From the NCBI GenBank assembly GCA_030433215.1, contig JAUIMC010000002.1, forward strand, positions 186,001 to 250,000: a stretch of 64,000 nucleotides of DNA, in the 5' to 3' direction. The notes beneath the pieces were generated by a model. It was not told the origin of the DNA and made no database searches. It worked only from the letters and a program-made list of their open reading frames with translations. Numbering within the stretch: position 1 is the first letter of the stretch; each line of letters starts with the position of its first letter. Shown piece after piece: positions 44,326 to 52,793 of this stretch. This stretch comes from Alphaproteobacteria bacterium (GTDB taxonomy: Bacteria; Pseudomonadota; Alphaproteobacteria; Caulobacterales; Parvularculaceae). The position numbers and the translations under genes are program-made.

Positions 44326-44400
44326 GCTGCCGTAGCTCAGGGGTAGAGCACTCCCTTGGTAAGGGAGAGGCCGAGAGTTCAATTCTCTCCGGCAGCACCA
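44326..44400 (+). tRNA. tRNA-Thr (anticodon GGT)
   Basis: 75 bases including an encoded CCA. Acceptor GCTGCCG pairs with CGGCAGC; D arm GCTC/GAGC; anticodon stem CTCCC/GGGAG with loop TTGGTAA, so anticodon GGT (reads ACC/ACT); T arm GAGAG/CTCTC with TTCAATT. All arms pair perfectly. Confidence 0.97.
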
Positions 44401-44411
44401 TTCCCCGTCGG

Positions 44412-44451
44412 TCCGCCGAAGGCGGAAAATTTGATCCGGTGAATCAAATTT
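44412..44451. repeat. Paired palindromes just downstream of tRNA-Thr
   Basis: TCCGCC-GAA-GGCGGA (44412-44426) is followed at once by AAATTTGAT-N7-ATCAAATTT (44427-44451). The two adjacent perfect hairpins look like a REP-type element. I see no second copy in this window. No T-run, so not a standard terminator. Confidence 0.5.
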
Positions 44452-44612
44452 AGACGAAGAATGCCCGGCAGGGGGCGCCCGGATGTTCGCGCGCCTGCCG
44501 TCGCCTTAGTACGCCAGCGCGCATTATTTCGCTTGCAGCGAATCGGGTTTTCGCCAGTAATCTCGCCGCATGAGGGCCGGATAAGGACCGGTCTTGCGGG
44601 GGGCGTCAGTCA

Positions 44613-45899
44613 ATGTCGAGCGGTCAGAAACTCTGGGTTAGAGCGTTGTTTCCGGAGCGCCCGTCGCTCTTCGCCCTGTTCGGGGGCGCCGTGGCCCTCT
44701 TCGGGGATTTCGCTAGCTTCCTGACGGACGCCGTAACGCCCTCGGCCCTGCTCGCCATCTTCGGGATCGCCACAGCTGGTGCGGTTTTCCTCTGTGTCCG
44801 CCATGCCGGCACAATCAATGTTGCGGACAGCGACGCCGTCAAGGGCGTAGGCAAGTGCTTCGTCTGCGACGCCTTCCGCTTTTCACTTTGCGCCGTGGCG
44901 ATCTTCGCGCTGATGATGCTGGTGGGCGGCGGCAAGACCGCGACGGAATCCGTCGGGGAAATGCTGGGTCTCATCAAGGAGGATGTGGAGCAGATATCCG
45001 AAGATGTGGGCGTTATTCGCGACAGCGTCGATTCCATCACCATCATCAAAAACCCGAAAACTGACTTTGAATCGTTCAACAACGCCTGGATCTATCAATT
45101 TGTGCGCCGCGACAGCGCCAGCGCCTATGAGGCTATCAAAAGACATTATGAAAAGGCGCGCCCGTCGAAACTCGACGCCGCGCAGCTTTACTTTGAATCG
45201 GGGCGCGTCACCGTCTCACGCGACGCGCTGATCGACGAGATGGCGGCGCTCGCCCGCAAGAACCGCGACGCCGGCCTTCTTGTCATCGCCGGCCGCAATG
45301 AGCCGGATATGGATAAGGCCGACGCGCTCTATGAAGAGGCGCGCCAAATCGACCCCGACATGCCCTTCGCCTATTGGGATATGCAGCGAACGGCGCAGGC
45401 GCCGCTCGTGCAGGGACAAGGACCCGCGGAAACCGCCGCGCGTCTTTCCGCCCAGAAAGCGCAGATCGACACCTTTCTTGAAAAGATCGACGGCCGTCCG
45501 GCGGCTGAGTTCTTCTTCCTGCCTCAGCATCAGGCGGATTTCGAAACCATCGCGCGCCAGCAATCGACGTCGCTCGCGGGCAATATCGCGAGTTATGAAC
45601 GCCTTATTCAGAACGCCAGCGACCGGGAGACGAAACTGCGGGCCGAAAAAGAGACAGCCCCGCCGCTGGAATTTGAGTGGCGGGACAACATCACCAAGGA
45701 TCTTTTACAGATCAACAAGACCTTCGTCGGAGGCGCGCAGCGTTACGCCTATCGTTTCAATGACGGCGACTGGATCGAAGGCGACCGCATCCCGCTCTAT
45801 CACGAACAGCCGCGGCAAGGCGTTTTCGAAATGCGCTGGCAGGACCGCCAGACCGGAGAATGGTTCGGTCCGTTCCGCTACGACTACGCAGCCGAATAA
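44613..45899 (+). CDS. Membrane-anchored protein with TPR-like region, unknown
   Basis: 428 residues. Three N-terminal hydrophobic helices (about 18-45, 48-67, 88-108) are followed by a coiled coil (LGLIKEDVEQISEDVGVIRD), a helical region with TPR-like repeats (ADALYEEARQIDPDMPFAYW) and a C-terminal beta-rich part (WRDNITKDLLQINKTFVGGA). GGGGGG lies before the ATG. I do not recognise the family. It lies next to a tRNA and a palindromic element, a common spot for acquired genes, and points away from hisG. Confidence 0.65.
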   Translation: MSSGQKLWVRALFPERPSLFALFGGAVALFGDFASFLTDAVTPSALLAIFGIATAGAVFLCVRHAGTINVADSDAVKGVGKCFVCDAFRFSLCAVAIFALMMLVGGGKTATESVGEMLGLIKEDVEQISEDVGVIRDSVDSITIIKNPKTDFESFNNAWIYQFVRRDSASAYEAIKRHYEKARPSKLDAAQLYFESGRVTVSRDALIDEMAALARKNRDAGLLVIAGRNEPDMDKADALYEEARQIDPDMPFAYWDMQRTAQAPLVQGQGPAETAARLSAQKAQIDTFLEKIDGRPAAEFFFLPQHQADFETIARQQSTSLAGNIASYERLIQNASDRETKLRAEKETAPPLEFEWRDNITKDLLQINKTFVGGAQRYAYRFNDGDWIEGDRIPLYHEQPRQGVFEMRWQDRQTGEWFGPFRYDYAAE

Positions 45900-46787
45900 T
45901 TACGCCATCATCTTCTCGATCGGCAGGACGAGGATCGCGCTGGCGCCGAGTTTTTTGAGCTCTTCGAGCGTGTCCCAGAAGACGCTTTCGCGGCAGACGG
46001 CGTGGATGGCGACTTTTTCCGGATTGCCCGCCAGTTCGAGGATGGTTGGCGCATCGGCGCCCGGCAGGAACTCAGTGATCGCCGGCACAGCGTTGCGCGG
46101 CGCGTTCATCATGATGTATTTGGCGTCTCTCGACGTCATGACGCCCTTGATGCGCTTCAACAGCGCCTCGAATATCGCCTGCTTTTCCGGCGTAAAGTCC
46201 CGTCGGTTACGGACCAGCACCGCCTCGGATTCAAAGACGGTCGCAACCGGCTTCAAGCCGTTGGCGTCAAGGGTGGCGCCGGTCGAAACGATATCGCAAA
46301 CCGCATCGGCGATCTTGAGGCGCGGCGCCACTTCGACCGAGCCTTTCATCATGACGACTTTCGCATTGACGCCCTGACGCTCCAGCCAGGCGCGGGTGAG
46401 CGCCGGATAGGAGGTGGCGATGCGCTTGCCTTCGAGCATCGCGGCGCCGTCAAAATCCCACTCCTTGGGCGCCGCCAGCATCAGCTTGCACCCGGCGAAG
46501 CCAAGTTTCATGACTTCTTCCGCCGGCGCCTCATGGCTGTCATTGAGGATTTCTTCCTCAAAGACATTCTGGCCGATAATGCCGATATCGCAGGCGTCGT
46601 CGGCGACGAATTCGGGGATGTCGTCATCGCGCAGGAGAAGAATGTCGATGGGCATTTCCTGCACGCGTCCGTAAAGCTTGTCCCGGCCGCGCGAGACCGA
46701 AAGCCCGCAGCTTTTCAACAAATCGAAGCTGCCGTCGGACAGGCGGCCCGATTTCTGGATGGCGATACGCAATCTCTCTTCACTCAT
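45900..46787 (-). CDS. hisG: ATP phosphoribosyltransferase, long form
   Basis: 295 residues, the length of the homohexameric HisG with a C-terminal regulatory domain. LRIAIQKSGRLSDGSFDLLK at the start, CDIGIIGQNVFEEE, and the phosphate loop EAVLVRNRR region; the C-terminal ACT-like domain runs to about 290. First step of histidine biosynthesis, feedback-inhibited by histidine. Its start overlaps the stop of a YerC-type regulator gene by four bases, so it lies in a regulator-enzyme operon. No hisZ is adjacent, consistent with the long form. Confidence 0.92.
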   Translation of the reverse strand: MSEERLRIAIQKSGRLSDGSFDLLKSCGLSVSRGRDKLYGRVQEMPIDILLLRDDDIPEFVADDACDIGIIGQNVFEEEILNDSHEAPAEEVMKLGFAGCKLMLAAPKEWDFDGAAMLEGKRIATSYPALTRAWLERQGVNAKVVMMKGSVEVAPRLKIADAVCDIVSTGATLDANGLKPVATVFESEAVLVRNRRDFTPEKQAIFEALLKRIKGVMTSRDAKYIMMNAPRNAVPAITEFLPGADAPTILELAGNPEKVAIHAVCRESVFWDTLEELKKLGASAILVLPIEKMMA

Positions 46788-47113
46788 GACGTGGTGCTTT
46801 CTTTCTGGAGACGGTCGAGGACCAGGCGGTAGCCCTGGTGTCGTTCTTCACGCAAAAACCGCGCGACCCGCGCGATGGTCGTCGTGGAGGCGCCGGTGGC
46901 GGCGGCGATGTCGCGGTAGGAGTGGCCGCCTTCGTCCAGCAGGCGGGCGATGCGCCAGCGCTCGGCAAAGGATTCAAGCTCGCCCGGGGTCGCGAGATCG
47001 CGCAAGAAGCGCGCGGCTTCGACGCCGTTTTCAAGAAGCGAAAACGCCTCGAACAGCGCCTTGTCGTCCCGCGTGCGCAGGGCTCTGACATCGCGTTTGG
47101 AGGGGCCTCTCAC
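46784..47113 (-). CDS. YerC/YecD (TrpR-family) transcriptional regulator
   Basis: 109 residues. ALFEAFSLLENGVEAARFLR followed by DLATPGELESFAERWRIARL, then the helix-turn-helix SYRDIAAATGASTTTIARVA. This is the YerC/YecD branch of TrpR-like repressors, some of which control histidine genes. Its overlap with hisG (ATGA) makes control of histidine synthesis likely. A palindrome 62 bases upstream of its start is a plausible autoregulatory operator. Confidence 0.88.
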   Translation of the reverse strand: MRGPSKRDVRALRTRDDKALFEAFSLLENGVEAARFLRDLATPGELESFAERWRIARLLDEGGHSYRDIAAATGASTTTIARVARFLREERHQGYRLVLDRLQKESTTS

Positions 47114-47476
47114 CTTCCGATTCCCTTTGCTTTAGGCTGCCAGCCGCCCCCTCTGGGGCCCGGAGCCTTGATTTACTGTATTAATACGCTGATACAGTCC
47201 GCGGTGGCGAAGTCAAGGAACTTTTGGCAAGCATCCGGGCGAAAGAAGCCCTGGCGCGGGCAGAGAAGCCGGGAAAAGAACGCGATCGGCCCCTCCTCCC
47301 GTCTTCGGGCTTGCCGGAAGCCCCGGAAAAAGGCCTGAAAAGCCTTGGATTCCGCGCTTGCGGTCCCCGGGGGTTTCCTCTATAGACCGCCGCTCAATCA
47401 GGAATTTCCGCCGCTGCGGGAGCCCGGAATGAGGGCTCTCCGCCGCGGCGCTTTTTGCGCGAAGGACGCCGAGGCG
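47114..47476. other. Divergent intergenic region between yerC-hisG and rplY
   Basis: 363 bases with no supportable gene. It contains the palindrome at 47175-47198 near yerC and a GC-rich leader before rplY. A frame is open through it into rplY but without a ribosome site before 47477. Confidence 0.6.
47175..47198. promoter_or_regulatory. Palindrome upstream of yerC-hisG (candidate operator)
   Basis: ACTGTAT (47175-47181) and ATACAGT (47192-47198) form a perfect 7-bp inverted repeat, and the 10-bp palindrome GTATTAATAC lies within it. It stands out as AT-rich in GC-rich surroundings, in front of a TrpR-type regulator gene. Confidence 0.5.
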
Positions 47477-48139
47477 ATGGCTCAGACCGACGTTTTTTAT
47501 TGTGAGATCCGCGACAAGGTCGGCACGGGCAATGCTCGTGCGGCGCGGCGCGAAGGCTGGGTGCCGGGCATTCTTTATGGCGGCGATCTCGATCCGGTGG
47601 CGATTCGCCTCCGCGAGAATGAGGTCAAGAAAGCCTATCTCAATGGGCGCCTGCGCTCTCACCTCGCCAATATCGACATTCCCGGCGAGAAAGATAAGCA
47701 ACCGGTAATCGCGCGCGACGTTCAGGTGCACCCGATCAAGGGCTATCCGATCCATGTGGACATGATGCGCGTCGACGATAAAACCCGCATCGACGTGGCC
47801 GTTTCCGTGCGCTTCATCAATGAAGAGAATTCGCCCGGCCTCAAGAAAGGCGGCGTTCTGAACGTCGTCCGCCACGATGTCGAAGTCTACGCGCCGGCGA
47901 CTGCGATCCCGGAAGTGTTTGAAATCGACGTTTCGGGTCTTGAGATCGGCGACGGCGTCCACGCCTCCTCGATCAACCTGCCCAATGGCGTGACCTTCGT
48001 TATCACCGACCGCGACTTCACCATCGCCACGATCGCCGCACCGTCGGCCCTGCGCTCCTCGGAAGACGAGGGTGAAGAGGCTGAAGGCGAGGCCGAAGGC
48101 GACAGCGAGTCCAAGGACGAGGAAGATAAAGAAGAGTAA
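47477..48139 (+). CDS. rplY: 50S ribosomal protein L25 (Ctc type)
   Basis: 220 residues: an L25 N-terminal domain (MAQTDVFYCEIRDKVGTGNA, ARRAEGWVPGILYGG-like segment) binding 5S rRNA, plus a C-terminal TL5/Ctc domain (DVAVSVRFINEENSPGLKKG, VEVYAPATAIPEVFEIDVS) and an acidic tail of Glu/Asp repeats. The start at 47477 gives the family N-terminus and has AAGGA upstream; earlier in-frame starts are unlikely. Followed by pth and ychF, a conserved order. Confidence 0.94.
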   Translation: MAQTDVFYCEIRDKVGTGNARAARREGWVPGILYGGDLDPVAIRLRENEVKKAYLNGRLRSHLANIDIPGEKDKQPVIARDVQVHPIKGYPIHVDMMRVDDKTRIDVAVSVRFINEENSPGLKKGGVLNVVRHDVEVYAPATAIPEVFEIDVSGLEIGDGVHASSINLPNGVTFVITDRDFTIATIAAPSALRSSEDEGEEAEGEAEGDSESKDEEDKEE

Positions 48140-48153
48140 TCCTGCTCTTCTTT
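48128..48153 (+). terminator. Weak hairpin at the rplY stop
   Basis: AAAGAAGAG (48128-48136) pairs exactly with CTCTTCTTT (48145-48153); the stop codon lies in the loop. AT-rich and with only three T, so it may stabilise the mRNA end or attenuate between rplY and pth. Confidence 0.4.
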
Positions 48154-48187
48154 CCTCCGCCGCCCCGCGGCTATCCGGAGCGCGCTC

Positions 48188-48898
48188 ATGCTGCTTCTCG
48201 TGGGTCTTGGCAATCCCGGCGATAAATACGCCCGCCACCGGCATAATGTCGGCTTCATGGCCGTGGACGCGATTGCGGACGCGGCCGGCTTCGGCCCGGC
48301 GCGGTCGAAATTCCAGGGCGAATTGCGCGAAGGGCTGATCGGCGGTGAAAAGACGCTGATCCTCAAACCTCAGACCTATATGAACGACTCCGGCCGCTCG
48401 GTCGGGGAAGCGGCGCGGTTTTACAAGATCGACCCTGAAGACATCGTCGTCTTCTATGACGAACTCGATCTGGCGCCGGGCAAGATCCGCATGAAGACCG
48501 GCGGCGGCGCGGCCGGCCATAACGGCATCCGTTCTATCGACGCGCATATCGGCAATCATTTCCGCCGGGTGCGGATCGGCATCGGCCATCCGGGCGACAA
48601 GTCCCGCGTCACCGGGCACGTGCTGGGCGACTTTTCAAAGGCCGATCAGGACTGGCTTGCGCCCATGCTGGACGCCATTGCCGGCGAGGCGAAACATCTC
48701 GCGGGCGGCGACGACAACCGCTTCCAGACCGCGGTCGCCCACAAGCTCGCCCCGCCAAGAAAGCCGGCCCCGGAAAAGGCCGCCGGCAAAGAGGCCCCCG
48801 CCCCCGCCGAATCCGGGTCGCAGACGGAGAAAACGGCGAAATCTCCGTTGAATGTCTTCGCCGAAGTCTTCAAAAAGCGCGACGACAAGCAAAACTAG
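48188..48898 (+). CDS. pth: Peptidyl-tRNA hydrolase
   Basis: 236 residues. [20 protein letters not shown] holds the catalytic His and Asn, and [20 protein letters not shown] and GHNGIRSI complete the active site. It recycles peptidyl-tRNA released from stalled ribosomes. A Pro/Ala/Lys-rich C-terminal extension beyond the usual ~190 residues is common in alphaproteobacteria. Same order rplY-pth-ychF as in relatives. Confidence 0.96.
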   Translation: MLLLVGLGNPGDKYARHRHNVGFMAVDAIADAAGFGPARSKFQGELREGLIGGEKTLILKPQTYMNDSGRSVGEAARFYKIDPEDIVVFYDELDLAPGKIRMKTGGGAAGHNGIRSIDAHIGNHFRRVRIGIGHPGDKSRVTGHVLGDFSKADQDWLAPMLDAIAGEAKHLAGGDDNRFQTAVAHKLAPPRKPAPEKAAGKEAPAPAESGSQTEKTAKSPLNVFAEVFKKRDDKQN

Positions 48899-48910
48899 AA
48901 AGACCGTTCC

Positions 48911-50008
48911 ATGGGTTTCAAATGCGGCATTGTCGGCTTGCCGAATGTTGGCAAATCGACGCTTTTCAATGCGCTCACCAAGACCGCGGCGGCGCAGGCG
49001 GCGAATTATCCCTTCTGCACCATCGAGCCGAATGTGGGCGATGTGGCCGTGCCCGAACCGCGCCTTAAAGAGCTCGCGGGGATCGCCGGCTCCCAGGAGG
49101 TCATCCCGGCGCGGATGCAGTTCGTGGACATCGCGGGGCTCGTCAAAGGCGCGAGCCAGGGCGAAGGGCTCGGCAACCAGTTTCTCGCCAATATCCGTGA
49201 AGTCGATGCGGTGGTTTACGTCCTGCGCTGCTTTGACGACGACGACGTTACCCATGTGGCCAACAAGATCGATCCGATTTCGGATTTTGAAACGGTCGAG
49301 ACCGAACTGATGCTCGCCGATCTCGAAAGCCTCGAAAAGCGGCGCGTCAATCTCGAGAAAAAAGCCAAGGGTCAGGACAAGGAAGCCAAAGCCCTCCTCA
49401 TCCTTGTCGACAAGGCGCTGGCCGAATTGCGCGAGGGCAATCCCGCGCGCCGCGCGGATATTTCCGAAGAAGAAAAGAAAGACTGGGCCGGGCTTCAATT
49501 GCTGACGGCGAAACCGGTGCTCTTCGTCGCCAACGTGGACGAAGAATCGGCGGCGGCCGGCAACGCCTACGCCAAAGTCGTGGAAGACTGCGCGGCGAAA
49601 GAAGGCGCGGCCTGTGTCGTTATTTCCGCGAAGATTGAATCCGAACTGGCGCAGCTCGCCGACGAAGAACAGGCCGAATATCTCGAGACTATCGGTCTTG
49701 AAGAGCCGGGCCTCAACCGGCTCATCGGTGCGGGATACGACCTTCTTGGGCTCCAGACCTATTTCACGGCCGGACCGAAAGAAGCGCGCGCTTGGACCGT
49801 CAAGCGCGGCGCTACGGCGCCGCAGGCGGCTGGAGTCATTCACACCGATTTCGAAAAAGGCTTTATCCGCGCCGAGACCATCAGCTTTAATGACTATATT
49901 GCGCTGAAAGGCGAACAGGGCGCCAAGGAAGCGGGAAAGATGCGGCTGGAAGGCAAGGAGTACATTGTTCAGGACGGCGACGTCATGCATTTCCGGTTCA
50001 ACAATTGA
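48911..50008 (+). CDS. ychF: GTPase/ATPase YchF (redox-responsive)
   Basis: 365 residues, OBG-family. [20 protein letters not shown] is the P-loop, [10 protein letters not shown]-like switch ([12 protein letters not shown]), [20 protein letters not shown] the G3 motif, and FVANVDEE replaces the usual NKxD, which favours ATP. C-terminal TGS domain. YchF influences translation and stress responses. Starts 12 bases after pth. Confidence 0.96.
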   Translation: MGFKCGIVGLPNVGKSTLFNALTKTAAAQAANYPFCTIEPNVGDVAVPEPRLKELAGIAGSQEVIPARMQFVDIAGLVKGASQGEGLGNQFLANIREVDAVVYVLRCFDDDDVTHVANKIDPISDFETVETELMLADLESLEKRRVNLEKKAKGQDKEAKALLILVDKALAELREGNPARRADISEEEKKDWAGLQLLTAKPVLFVANVDEESAAAGNAYAKVVEDCAAKEGAACVVISAKIESELAQLADEEQAEYLETIGLEEPGLNRLIGAGYDLLGLQTYFTAGPKEARAWTVKRGATAPQAAGVIHTDFEKGFIRAETISFNDYIALKGEQGAKEAGKMRLEGKEYIVQDGDVMHFRFNN

Positions 50009-50108
50009 GGTTTCCCTCAAATGGGGGCCGGCTTCGCGCCTTCCTGCGCCGGACCGTTGCGCCAGCGCGGCAAGGCCGCCCTTCAGCCTGTAGGCCGTGA
50101 CTGCACCC

Positions 50109-51023
50109 ATGAATAAGCTCATTCTTCATGTCGGCTTTCCGAAATGCGGCAGCTCCGCATTGCAGTCCTTTCTCTGCAAAACCCCGCGGCTTTCCGGCGC
50201 AAAACAGAACTACGCCTATTATGTCGTGAAGAACGGCCGCGTGCTCGATCCGGCCTGGGGGCGCTTGAAGGCGCATGTTCAGCCCTGGGGGTATACGGCG
50301 AGCGACGAGAACATGGTTGGCGTCATTGAAGCCGTCTTGAGACATCGTGAAAAGCACCCGGACGATACGGTTCCGGTGCTCTCCCAGGAACGCTGGGGGG
50401 CCGGCGATATTGACGCCGAGAAACTGGAGACGCTTCTCGGCGGCGCGAAAGTTGAGGTGATTGCCTATGCAAAGCCGCATGTGACATGGCTTCAGTCGGC
50501 ATGGTGGCAGTGGTATTACTGGCAACGGCCCCGCCGTTCGATCGAAGAAATGTGGGACAGGCACAAAAGCACCTTGCAATGGTCGCGCATGCTGGAGCGG
50601 TTCGACAGCGCGCCCTTCGTGGCGTCGGTTACGGCCCGCCCGCTTTGCAGCGGAGACGACATCGTCGCGGATTTTCTGGGATGTCTGGACGTTCCGGCGC
50701 CGGATGCGCCCCGCAGCGACGTAAACAGCGCCATGTCAAAGGCGCATATCGATTTTTACAAGAGATTTCCGGGCCTTCGTTCCAGGCACGACTCGCGCAT
50801 GGACGCGGTGCTGAAGAAATTCTTTTCGGATGCGGAGCCGTCGCCCTGGGCCATTGATCAGGCGCTGGCCGAAAGAATTATCGCCGACACGCAAGAGGAT
50901 AATCTGAAGTTTCTCGAGCGGCTGGACGAAGATGGGCGGACCCGGATGAGAGAGGACGCCAGATGGTGGAGCGCGGCGGCGTATGAACAGCGCTGGTCCG
51001 CGGACGCCCCTCTCTCCGCCTGA
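50109..51023 (+). CDS. Sulfotransferase-like protein
   Basis: 304 residues. LHVGFPKCGSSALQSFLCKT near the start is a PAPS-binding loop of the sulfotransferase type (GxxKxGSSxLQxxL), and VLSQERWGAGDI and IAYAKPHVTWLQSAWWQW continue the fold. It may sulfate a carbohydrate or lipid of the envelope; substrate unknown, catalytic identity not confirmed. ATG 50109 chosen; a GTG four codons earlier is possible. Not obviously linked to its neighbours. Confidence 0.65.
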   Translation: MNKLILHVGFPKCGSSALQSFLCKTPRLSGAKQNYAYYVVKNGRVLDPAWGRLKAHVQPWGYTASDENMVGVIEAVLRHREKHPDDTVPVLSQERWGAGDIDAEKLETLLGGAKVEVIAYAKPHVTWLQSAWWQWYYWQRPRRSIEEMWDRHKSTLQWSRMLERFDSAPFVASVTARPLCSGDDIVADFLGCLDVPAPDAPRSDVNSAMSKAHIDFYKRFPGLRSRHDSRMDAVLKKFFSDAEPSPWAIDQALAERIIADTQEDNLKFLERLDEDGRTRMREDARWWSAAAYEQRWSADAPLSA

Positions 51024-51109
51024 CGAGTTGCGGGTTTTGCGCAGTTTTGAGCGTCTCGGCGCATTTGCTAATAACGCCCTGTTAACGATATTTTCACGCG
51101 TGGTTAATC

Positions 51110-51127
51110 CGGACTAACTATAGTCCG
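51110..51127 (+). promoter_or_regulatory. Hairpin over the ribosome-binding region of the PilZ-like gene
   Basis: CGGACTA-ACTA-TAGTCCG, a 7-bp perfect stem ending four bases before the ATG at 51132, where a Shine-Dalgarno sequence is expected but not seen. It may be a translational control element or a protein-binding palindrome in the promoter. Confidence 0.4.
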
Positions 51128-51131
51128 TGTC

Positions 51132-51848
51132 ATGAGCGTTGTTGAAAACATAGATCGCCGTCAGGCGGAACGCTATCAAGCGGATTTCGGGGTCCGGTTC
51201 GCCGTGAACGGCGGTCCGGAGCATGTCAGCCCTGCGCTCAACTTTACGTCTCGCAGCCTCGCCATCCGCAGCGAGTTGGCGGTTCGCGCAGGCGACCAGG
51301 TGGATGTGCGCTTCGGCGGTCTTCCCGATCTGAAGGGCGAAGTCGCCCGCATCTTTCCCGAAGGCTTTGCAATCCTTCTGAGCGAAGCGTCGCTGGATAT
51401 GATGGCGCGCAGCGAAGACCAGCCGCAAAGCGCCCACACGGAAAAGACGCCAGAGCTCACGATTTCGAGCCCGTTTATTCGCGTCGCCTCCCCCATCCCG
51501 GCGCGCGCTCTGATTTCCTCCAATATTGACGACGAGCTTGGCTTTAACCGGCATTTCCTGTCGATCGTGACGGCCGACGCCGACGCTTTTGAAAAGGTCG
51601 ACAAGGTCTGGATCTGCGCCAACACGACCCGCTGGGTCGCGCATGGGCTGCGCTTTGAACGCCGCGGCGCCAAGGGGCTTGCCGTCATGGGATTGAATGA
51701 TTGGCAAGCGCATATGGGCGCTGCCTATGGGCTCAAGCTTACGCTTGGCGGCGCCAGGACGGAAGAATGGACGGTCGCGATCGACGCCGAGCCGATTGCA
51801 GCGCATCTTGAAACGCTTCTGCCGCCAAGGCTCGCGGTCAACGCTTAA
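51132..51848 (+). CDS. PilZ-like domain protein
   Basis: 238 residues. The start MSVVENIDRRQAERYQADFG has the RRxxxR box that PilZ domains use to bind cyclic di-GMP. The second motif (D/N-x-S-x-x-G) is degenerate: NFTSRSLAIRSEL. A second, unrecognised domain follows after an acidic linker (~residues 95-115). Cyclic di-GMP binding is therefore uncertain. Its 3' end overlaps mtnP on the other strand by 11 bases. Confidence 0.6.
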   Translation: MSVVENIDRRQAERYQADFGVRFAVNGGPEHVSPALNFTSRSLAIRSELAVRAGDQVDVRFGGLPDLKGEVARIFPEGFAILLSEASLDMMARSEDQPQSAHTEKTPELTISSPFIRVASPIPARALISSNIDDELGFNRHFLSIVTADADAFEKVDKVWICANTTRWVAHGLRFERRGAKGLAVMGLNDWQAHMGAAYGLKLTLGGARTEEWTVAIDAEPIAAHLETLLPPRLAVNA

Positions 51849-52719
51849 ACAAGCGCCCCGCAACTGCATCCAGTTTTTTTATCATTTCCGGCTCGCGCGC
51901 CTGTTCGGGCGTAATCACCGCCATGTCGAGCGCGGTTTCCACACCAAGCGGTGACGGCGTTCTCGTTGGTCCGAGCCGCTGCGCAAGATCGGCCGCGAGG
52001 CGCGCCGCATTAGCCGTATTCCGCTTCAAGGTTTCCAGAATAAGACCGACTTCGACGGCGCCTTCGCTTTCCAGCCAGCAATCATAATCCGTGACCATGG
52101 CGGCGCTGGCGTAAGGCAGTTCCGCCTCGCGTGCGAGCTTTGCTTCCGGCATGTTGGTCATGCCAATCACGTCGCAGCCCCAGGACTTGTAGAGGTGAGA
52201 TTCCGCCCGGGACGAAAATTGCGGTCCGTCGATGCAGATATAGGTTCCGCCGCGTGTTGCGGGAATATCGAGCGCCTTGCAGGACGCCTCCATGGCGTCA
52301 GCGAGCGCCGGGCAAACCGGATCGGCCATGGAGACATGCGCCACAAAGCCCGGCCCGAAAAAGCTTTTCGGGCGCATGGTGGTGCGGTCGATGAACTGAT
52401 CGACGATGACAAAAGTTCCGGGCGAAAGCTCTTCGCGGAACGATCCGCAGGCGGATACGGAAATGAGGTCCGTGACGCCCGCCCGCTTCATGGCGTCGAT
52501 ATTGGCCCGGTAATTGATGTGCGAGGGCGGCAGCTTATGCCCCGCGCCATGCCGCGCCAGAAAGACGACATCGACCCCGTTCAGCCTTCCGCAGGTCAGC
52601 GCGTCCGACGGCGCCCCCCAGGGCGTGTCGATCTCGCGGCGCTCAACGTCTTCGAGCGCATCCATGGAATAGACGCCCGAACCGCCAATAAAGCCGAGAA
52701 CACGTTTTTGATCCGCCAT
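51838..52719 (-). CDS. mtnP: S-methyl-5'-thioadenosine phosphorylase
   Basis: 293 residues. LGFIGGSGVYSMDAL at the N-terminus, HGAGHKLPPSHINYRANIDA, SACGSFREELSPG, GTYICIDGPQFSSRAE and DVIGMTNMPEAKLAREAELP with VTDYDCW are the purine phosphorylase family II signatures. It splits methylthioadenosine to adenine and methylthioribose-1-phosphate for methionine salvage. A ribosome site GAGGAG precedes the ATG, with a terminator hairpin almost touching it. Confidence 0.93.
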   Translation of the reverse strand: MADQKRVLGFIGGSGVYSMDALEDVERREIDTPWGAPSDALTCGRLNGVDVVFLARHGAGHKLPPSHINYRANIDAMKRAGVTDLISVSACGSFREELSPGTFVIVDQFIDRTTMRPKSFFGPGFVAHVSMADPVCPALADAMEASCKALDIPATRGGTYICIDGPQFSSRAESHLYKSWGCDVIGMTNMPEAKLAREAELPYASAAMVTDYDCWLESEGAVEVGLILETLKRNTANAARLAADLAQRLGPTRTPSPLGVETALDMAVITPEQAREPEMIKKLDAVAGRLFKR

Positions 52720-52730
52720 AAGCTCCTCAA

Positions 52731-52764
52731 AGAAAAACGGCGGCGCAGTTTATGCGCCGCCGTT
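52731..52764 (-). terminator. Terminator of petABC
   Basis: A 12-bp perfect stem AACGGCGGCGCA (52736-52747) with TGCGCCGCCGTT (52753-52764), loop GTTTA, followed on the minus strand by TTTTTCTTT. Strong Rho-independent terminator after petC; its T-run ends 12 bases before the mtnP start codon. Confidence 0.9.
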
Positions 52765-52793
52765 CGTTATTCAAAATCGCAAAGGCGTCAGGC

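Noticed and set aside
44326-44612. Integrated element at tRNA-Thr
   Set aside because: No integrase, no second copy of the tRNA 3' end and no composition shift across the next genes in the window.
47213-50122. Two long minus-strand frames across rplY-pth-ychF
   Set aside because: They mirror three certain plus-strand genes in a conserved order and show no protein-like features.
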